From assembly GCA_963556255.1 (NCBI GenBank), contig OY744608.1, forward strand, positions 12,288,019 to 12,352,018: 64,000 nt of DNA, in the 5' to 3' direction. The notes under the pieces were generated by a model, which saw nothing but the letters and a program-made list of their open reading frames with translations, did not search any database and was not told the origin of the DNA. Made by a program: the position numbers and the translations under genes. Position 1 is the stretch's first letter, and each line of letters opens with the position of its first letter. Origin of the DNA: Allolobophora icterica (taxonomy: Eukaryota; Annelida; Clitellata; Crassiclitellata; Lumbricidae). Below are positions 60,373 to 64,000 of the stretch, piece by piece.

Positions 60373-63300
60373 TATATACGTATATATATATTACATATGT
60401 AATTGACACTGGCTGGAGCGACAGTCTCTAAGACTAAGTAATGAGCTTCTTCCCATGGATGCCAACTAACACACGTTCTGCCAGACTTTTTAAATATACC
60501 CCGCTAGCTTAGGAACCAGTTCCAAGCCTGGATGAAGGAGGAATGCGTTTTTAAAAGTCTTGGTCTTGGTCTTGAGACTAAAAGTCTTGGTCTTGGTCTT
60601 GAGGTTCAAGGTCCTGGTCTTGGTCTTGAGACTCAAGGTCTTGGTCTTGGTTTTGCAAGACCAAGACCAAGACTTTTCACAATATGAACATTTAACAAAA
60701 CGCAAGGATTTAAAAGATTTATCTAATGCAATTGCTTTAGTATTTACATGGTGTGAGTGAGGCTTTACTGTTGTTTTGGACATTTATTTTGACTTCCGGT
60801 TATTTACCATGGAATGATTTCAAACCAGACTCACAATTTGTACATTTACATCCGGTACTTGAAAAGCTGCTCTGTGTGCCAGAGCACTGTAGAACGTATT
60901 TTTCACATGGCAGAATTTTTATGAGGCCCCACACTGGCCACAGGTCACGTCTTGGCCAGAAACTTCTGAGCGAATTGTTTTTTTTTAATGCAGCAGGCAT
61001 TTGGAATAATATTTTGCATGAAGCACTTTTGTAAAATAATACGAATTCGGAATTCTCTGCAGTTTGCATTTGGAGTTGTTTTGTTTGAATAAAATAAAAG
61101 ATTCGTGTTTTAATTAAAATAGCGAGTAGTCCGACTTTACATTTTTTTAGTAAGGAACAGCATGATTTTGTGATTTTGGGGGTATTTTTCTCAGTTTTGG
61201 TCTTGAGTTTCAAAGTCTTGGTCTTGGTCTTGAGGTTCAAGGTCTTGGTCTTGGTCTTGGTCTTGAGGTTCAAAGTCTTGGTCTTGAGGTCCAAGGTCTT
61301 GGTCTTGGTCTTGAGGTTTAAGGTCTTGACAACAAGACTGGTTGAGAACCCCTGCCCACTGGTGTAAGTATTGACCTGGTGTATAATTTCATTTTTGAAG
61401 GGAAACGTGAATCTATATCCACCTTTGACACGCGTAAGTTGCCGACTGGAAGGAGTGTAACTAATCAGAATGTCACTACTGGTAACAGAAACACAGAGTC
61501 AATTAGTGTTGAAATCGTCGAGGCAGCCTACAACTTCTTGGCTCAACGTCTCGACGCAGAGCAAGACACTGTAGGCCTACTTATGAATATGAAAGATCTT
61601 CTTTCGGCCCGAGTCGTTGAGGACTTTGTAACAGCTGGCATTAATTTGTCAGCTAGGTTACTCCCGGGTGATGACGGTGCCTTTGCTGATGAAGCCTGTG
61701 AACAATGGAATACAATTTCAGGTGTTCCATACCATCCAGCCGGAGCTGATCTTGGATGTTCATTGTCAGTTCGTCTCCGCCAATTGCTACCAGTTACTAC
61801 GGGGTTAGTGCAGAAGGTATTGTCGGCAATTGCGACCTTGTCACCGCATTCAATGCAAACTGAGAGAATAGTATCACATCACAACTTGGTTGTGGACGAT
61901 CATAGAACTAGTATGAATTCTGACACAATCAATGCACGACTTCACATTGCCTTGAAGGGAGTGGGATCTGCTCGCAGCTCACTACGATCCAAGAATGGCC
62001 GTTGTACAGTTTCATTTCTACCAGAAATCGAAGAGAACGCGAACCCAGTTTAGATATTTACTCTAAAAGAGATTTCGTTCATAAATTTTTCAGAGAAGCT
62101 GGTCATTTTTTCTAGTTTCTATAACATTTAACCTACTGATCTTGTTTCAGTAATCAATGCTATTCTGTTTTTCTTATTCTCGGCTGCTGTTGTGCAGTGC
62201 TTGTTGTTGGAGTTGAAATAAATAATAATTCTGTACAAATTACAAATGCTAATTGTTTCATTTTGATAATCTGTTTAATTTTTTTATAATTTGACTGCTT
62301 GAAAGTTCAGATATTTAAAATATAGCCTATGTCCTTTTCCAAGTTTCTCTGATTCAGTACTGTTTGACTTAAAATCACACACGAAAAATGCCCTTTTTCA
62401 AAATTCCCCACCAGTGGAAATTTCTTAAAAAATCCCCTGGACAAGAGGGATTAGTTTTCCATACATTTTAGTACACGCTCGTCGTTAAAGTGTTAAGGCA
62501 GTGCATAAATATCTGAGTGTTGATAATTTATTATTATTAATATACATTTATGCATTTATTAATCATCACTACCTAATGACCAGGCATAATGCAGTGGTGC
62601 TGAGCAATTGTGAATGAAGGACTTGCTCAAGGTCCCTACACAGTTACCATCTCAGGGAAGGCTCAAACACATACTCAACATTACAAGGCGAACACTCTAA
62701 CTAATCAGCTACTGTGTCCACTAATCGGTTACCATGTCCCACACTCCTGTGGTGCTACCATTGTTTTTGGGTATTTTTGTGGTTTTAAAAGCACTCGGGT
62801 TGGAAGGAATAACTATGCAAATGACCATGCTCCGGCGGACTTCCAATCTTCGAACCCAGACATGGAATACCCTCCGTTTCCAAAGCAGGCCTGGAGGAGC
62901 AGTGCTACGCCATCTCCACTTGGTGAACTCATTCCACCAAGAGGTCTTCGACCCTATCCACCTGGAAAGCCCCCACTTCCACCATCTTCACGACTTAGCA
63001 ACTTGACCGACGCACATTCCAACACAACCGCCGGCCGTTCCGTACGACAGGAAAAGATCATGGAAGAATGGTAATGGTGTAATATGTTCTGTCTTATGGT
63101 CGTGTGTGAACTTCTGAACTTTGGAAGGAAAACAATATGAAGCACAGTAGTACTGTATTGTATTGTATTGAATAGAACTGGACTGAGAACAAGTCGATGA
63201 TGTAGCTAGGTGGTCAACAAGTATGTAATACTGTCAGTGATAATACTGATATGCTTGTTGAAGCTTCCAGATGTTAGTTTATACCGTAATATATTTATTA

Positions 63301-63564
63301 TTTATCTATACAATATTTTATTTTAATACTGACATTTAATCATTTGAAATTGTTTCAGTTTCATTTTTGTCTGTTGAATTTTTTCACTGTAGCTAGGTGG
63401 TCAGTAAGTTATGTAATACTGTCAGCGATAATATTCTTGTTGAAGGTTACAGAGTTTTTTTTCTTGCATTAGGAATTTCAACAACCCAAGAACAGCAGAA
63501 CTCTTTCTTCAGAGAGAAAAGAAGATGGAACAGCTCGGTCGGAAGAAGAGGTTGACAGACCTTG
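41935..63564 (+). CDS. LRRIQ1: LRRIQ1, leucine-rich repeat and IQ motif protein (3' end beyond window)
   Basis: Exons: 41935-42122, 42836-42953, 43414-43499, 44544-44793, 45892-46004, 46743-46859, 47628-47702, 47917-48056, 48405-49169, 49543-49851, 50436-50574, 51644-51796, 52256-52406, 53164-53357, 54031-54158, 54790-54863, 55736-55829, 56044-56208, 57074-57520, 57899-58130, 58874-59002, 59429-59481, 62792-63070, 63473-63564. Every junction keeps phase, giving 1,492 codons before the edge (human protein about 1,720). Start ATG is 41,949 or 41,955. Order: acidic N-terminus with VEAEIERQLENL; coiled coil; IQ motif ASKIQARFRGFRVRK (about residues 347-361); Lys/Glu-rich helix (about 383-560); VEARRLAWMK; leucine-rich repeats (about 763-1027); LRR cap; second IQ motif AAAKIQSLWRGYSFRKRL (about 1303-1320); and a tail with EKIMEEWNFNNPRTAELFLQ matching the vertebrate C-terminal SEEWGFKD region. 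IQ motifs bind calmodulin or myosin light chains; a role in ciliated or germ cells is inferred from the family. Several donors are weak (GTTTCT, GTCGGC, GTTCAT, GTTAGT). Confidence 0.93.
42199..42369. mobile_element. 171-bp hAT-type MITE in LRRIQ1 intron 1
   Basis: Perfect inverted ends CAGGGGCGTCTA / TAGACGCCCCTG are flanked by the exact 8-bp duplication GTCAGAGC (42,191-42,198 and 42,370-42,377). The interior is C-rich with several TCCCCCC runs and no coding frame. The insertion begins only 77 bases after the donor of the first LRRIQ1 coding exon. Confidence 0.9.
43835..43886. repeat. Short hairpin, 22-bp arms, in LRRIQ1 intron
   Basis: CAGTATGGTTCGACAAATAT pairs with ATATTTGTTGAACCATACTG with one G:T-type difference, and the stem extends through an AT loop. 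Size is like a small precursor stem, but shorter than a typical pre-miRNA. Confidence 0.85.
43960..44228 (+). pseudogene. LINE 3' relic with (ATTAG)n tail
   Basis: One frame reads FFSSLMSTRSKLKTHLFQFA, the usual LINE ending F-K-S-x-LKTHLF. It is followed by GATGGAGCTATAGAAGTCATC and an ATTAG repeat tail. A second similar tail ends at about 44,422. Confidence 0.65.
44860..45062 (+). repeat. Retroelement 3' end with (TTAC)n tail
   Basis: The block ends TTTAATAAAGAACTTACTTACTTACTTTC, with a tail of the same TTAC type as at 5,040-5,085 and 6,765-6,785. Upstream sequence (GGTCGACCTAAGGTCC) looks like a LINE or SINE 3' region. No coding part was recognised. Confidence 0.45.
46085..46320 (-). mobile_element. 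tRNA-derived SINE (family 2) in LRRIQ1 intron
   Basis: The minus strand reads AGTCCAGTGGTTAGCATGCT, B box GGGGTTCAAATTCCC, then GCAGATATTTGTTTC as in the 58,170 copy. Confidence 0.75.
47228..47261 (+). repeat. (AATT)n microsatellite between duplicated segments
   Basis: About eight ATTA units. On each side lies a copy of AAGAAAGTAAATTC ... CACAGTCTCACTGCAATG (about 47,131 and 47,263), a dispersed pair 132 bases apart. Confidence 0.9.
47440..47625 (-). pseudogene. LINE C-terminal relic abutting an LRRIQ1 exon
   Basis: The minus strand reads FSCIGLSSWNSLPIELYHHR, similar to the LINE motif AP-x-LWNSLP-x-x-L. It lies directly upstream of the LRRIQ1 exon at 47,628, so it forms that intron's 3' part. 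Confidence 0.5.
49203..49372 (-). mobile_element. tRNA-derived SINE (family 1) in LRRIQ1 intron
   Basis: The minus strand reads ATAGCTGATTGGTTAGCATG and TTTGATCCTCTCCC, then CCTTGAGCAAGTCCCTTACT with GAGCAAGTCCCTT as the family core. Confidence 0.75.
50098..50335. mobile_element. Composite of two tRNA-like SINE pieces in opposite orientation
   Basis: The plus strand has TGTAGCAGTATGTTCAG and B box GCAGATTCGAATCTACC (50,107-50,160). The minus strand has a family 2 head with GGTCTACATGCTGGACTGTC and GGTTCAATTCCCC (about 50,270-50,330). Confidence 0.55.
50807..50975 (+). repeat. Tandem repeat of about 30 bp, six copies
   Basis: Degenerate copies of CATTTGGGGCTGTAGTTCCC plus about ten more bases, in the LRRIQ1 intron after the exon ending 50,574. 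Confidence 0.85.
51342..51574 (+). repeat. 26-bp minisatellite, nine copies
   Basis: Nine near-perfect copies of AGTACTAGGAATGTTTTCAA plus GTATGG; the first copy lacks one A. The array ends 69 bases before the LRRIQ1 exon at 51,644, so it lies in the branch-point and acceptor region of that intron. Confidence 0.97.
52725..52955 (+). repeat. Short pyrimidine-rich tandem repeat in LRRIQ1 intron
   Basis: About a dozen degenerate copies of a roughly 19-bp unit like TATGTCTCTGTCCTCC. Its wording resembles the 46-bp satellite at 11.4-16.8 kb, but the period is shorter. It is followed by (AATC)n at about 52,958-52,981. Confidence 0.8.
55345..55575. repeat. Snap-back repeat in LRRIQ1 intron
   Basis: GACTTCTATAGCGCATTTTTCATAA near the left pairs imperfectly with TTATGAAAAAGGTGCTATAAAAATCATC near the right (quoted in part: CTATAGCGCATTTTTCATAA). 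The AGTCTAATCTAA stretch at the left suggests the same LINE tail family as at 44,228, present here in two orientations. Confidence 0.5.
58170..58445 (+). mobile_element. tRNA-derived SINE (family 2) in LRRIQ1 intron
   Basis: The head reads CTAGTGGTTCGTGGGTTGGA with B box GGGGTTCAAATCCCC, then CCAGAGCAGATATTTG and a body with GAGAGGACCAGCCACCCGCC and GATAAGAAAAATTAAGC. This is the best-preserved family 2 copy here. Confidence 0.82.
58468..58575 (+). repeat. Tandem repeat of about 34 bp, three copies
   Basis: Three copies of CATGCATTACATGAAGATAG followed by CTGAATTTTTCATA, the last one diverged, in an LRRIQ1 intron. Confidence 0.9.
59108..59262 (-). mobile_element. tRNA-derived SINE (family 1) in LRRIQ1 intron
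   Basis: The minus strand reads GTGGGGCATGATTGTCAATT, a degenerate B box GGGTTCGAGACTCC, and the core CTTGAGCATGTCCTTCACTC. Confidence 0.7.
60340..60370 (+). repeat. (CA)n microsatellite inside hAT copy B
   Basis: About 15 CA units followed by AT-rich TATA steps. Confidence 0.93.
60500..61351. mobile_element. Nested hAT fragment with CTTGGT-rich ends
   Basis: The right end is GGTTGAGAACCCCTG, the classic hAT terminus CAGGGGTTCTCAACC read backwards. I found no matching left terminus or target duplication, so the left limit is approximate. Both flanks carry CTTGGT-type simple repeats (about 60,557-60,674 and 61,196-61,328). Between them, 60,783-61,010 on the plus strand reads LHPVLEKLLCVPEH and FSHGRIFMRPH followed by LLSELFFF. 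This is the C-terminal signature of a hAT transposase different from the one in the host copy B. Confidence 0.7.
61379..62053 (+). pseudogene. C-terminal part of a hAT transposase (ZNF862-like)
   Basis: A 224-codon open frame reads LSPHSMQTERIVSHHN and TINARLHIALKGVGSARSS near its end. This resembles the C-terminal dimerisation region of ZNF862-like hAT transposases, where SPHSM-x-VE and TINARL-x-IALN are typical. The first codons after the nested insertion are of uncertain origin. The DDE catalytic core is not present in this copy, so it should be inactive alone. It is unusually intact for a dead copy, which suggests a recent insertion. Confidence 0.75.
62565..62735 (-). mobile_element. tRNA-derived SINE (family 1) in LRRIQ1 intron
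   Basis: The minus strand reads TAGCTGATTAGTTAGAGTGT and the core GACCTTGAGCAAGTCCTTCA, ending 57 bases before the acceptor of the LRRIQ1 exon at 62,792. It sits next to hAT copy B. Confidence 0.7.
63100..63175 (+). mobile_element. 3' end of a family 1 SINE
   Basis: CTTCTGAACTTTGGAAGGAA and a TATTG repeat tail match the 3' part of the SINE at 2,447-2,670. Confidence 0.6.
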
Positions 63565-64000
63565 GTAAGGATCACTCCTGCATCAACCCAAAACAGAGAA
63601 GGAGACAGTTTGCTGTAATGTATTGTAATATAGTGTTATGTAAAATTTATAATTTCTTAGTAAAATATTCCTGTTTGTGCTTCTTATGTGCACAAGGCCA
63701 ACACTTTAGAAGGTGAGGTATGAGACAAGGTGTGCAGTCAACATGTCCAGGATTATTAGTCACACAGGAAATCCACACAGGAAACTAGAACCTGCAACCG
63801 TTGGATTGCCGACCCAGTGTACTACTGAATACTCAATGAATAGAGCACCCTGTTGCAAAACAGACCACTTTGCTATAAAAGGCCAACAGGGGGTGTAGCA
63901 AAATGCCATGCTCATGACTACCAATATGAAACCTGATAGATGGACATCCAGTCAAAAAATATTTCCACGTATCTTTGTCTTTACGTTCGAAGAGCCATTC

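Larger units (their letters stand above)
59896..62439 (+). mobile_element. hAT transposon copy B (2.5 kb) with C-terminal transposase, inside LRRIQ1 intron
   Basis: Flanked by the 8-bp duplication GACAAGAG (59,888-59,895 and 62,440-62,447). The ends start CAGTGCATTTTTTAAC and CAGGGGATTTTTTAAG, and about 100 bp at each end match copy A, including the CCCCACCAGT boxes. It keeps an uninterrupted C-terminal transposase frame at 61,379-62,053 but lacks the BED and middle portions seen in copy A. A different hAT fragment has inserted within it (about 60,500-61,350). It lies in the 3.3 kb intron between the LRRIQ1 exons ending 59,481 and starting 62,792. Confidence 0.88.

Overview
The window is nuclear DNA from a bilaterian animal, most likely a marine invertebrate. 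The evidence is two conserved animal genes with many GT-AG introns, standard genetic code, and dense transposon debris (hAT, piggyBac-like, non-LTR LINEs, tRNA-derived SINEs). The palindrome TAGGCCTA and its core AGGCCTA recur often, as I would expect in sea urchin, hemichordate or some mollusc DNA, but I cannot name the clade from this window.

Layout. Bases 1-20,600 are gene-poor: SINEs, LINE tails, a complete-ended 2.1 kb hAT copy (9,156-11,263), and a 5 kb satellite (about 11,395-16,800, unit about 46 bp) folded into a giant imperfect palindrome with its axis near 14,193. Bases 20,834-39,731 on the minus strand hold an ENOX gene (ecto-NOX disulfide-thiol exchanger). I could splice it into one open frame of 12 coding exons and about 663 codons. 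Its introns hold SINEs, LINE relics, a 1.6 kb element with inverted ends, a TTAA-flanked element stuffed with a TACA/TGTA microsatellite, and a 2.2 kb 5'-truncated LINE that itself carries a 179 bp hAT-type MITE. Bases 39,732-41,934 form a short head-to-head intergenic region, including a 547 bp foldback element. Bases 41,935 to the window end on the plus strand hold most of LRRIQ1 (leucine-rich repeats and IQ motif containing 1): 24 exons with matching phases, running off the right edge.

The two genes face away from each other and may share a promoter. They encode unrelated proteins: a putative cell-surface NADH/hydroquinone oxidase, and a probable calmodulin-binding scaffold of ciliated or germ cells. 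I saw no operon-like or defence-type system. The most unusual content is in the mobile elements and inverted repeats: two hAT copies of one family that keep different parts of the transposase, an inverted-repeat element carrying the relic of an unnamed transposon-linked protein, and several long foldback structures with exact target-site duplications.

All exon limits come from reading splice signals, phase and remembered family conservation; nothing was aligned by program.
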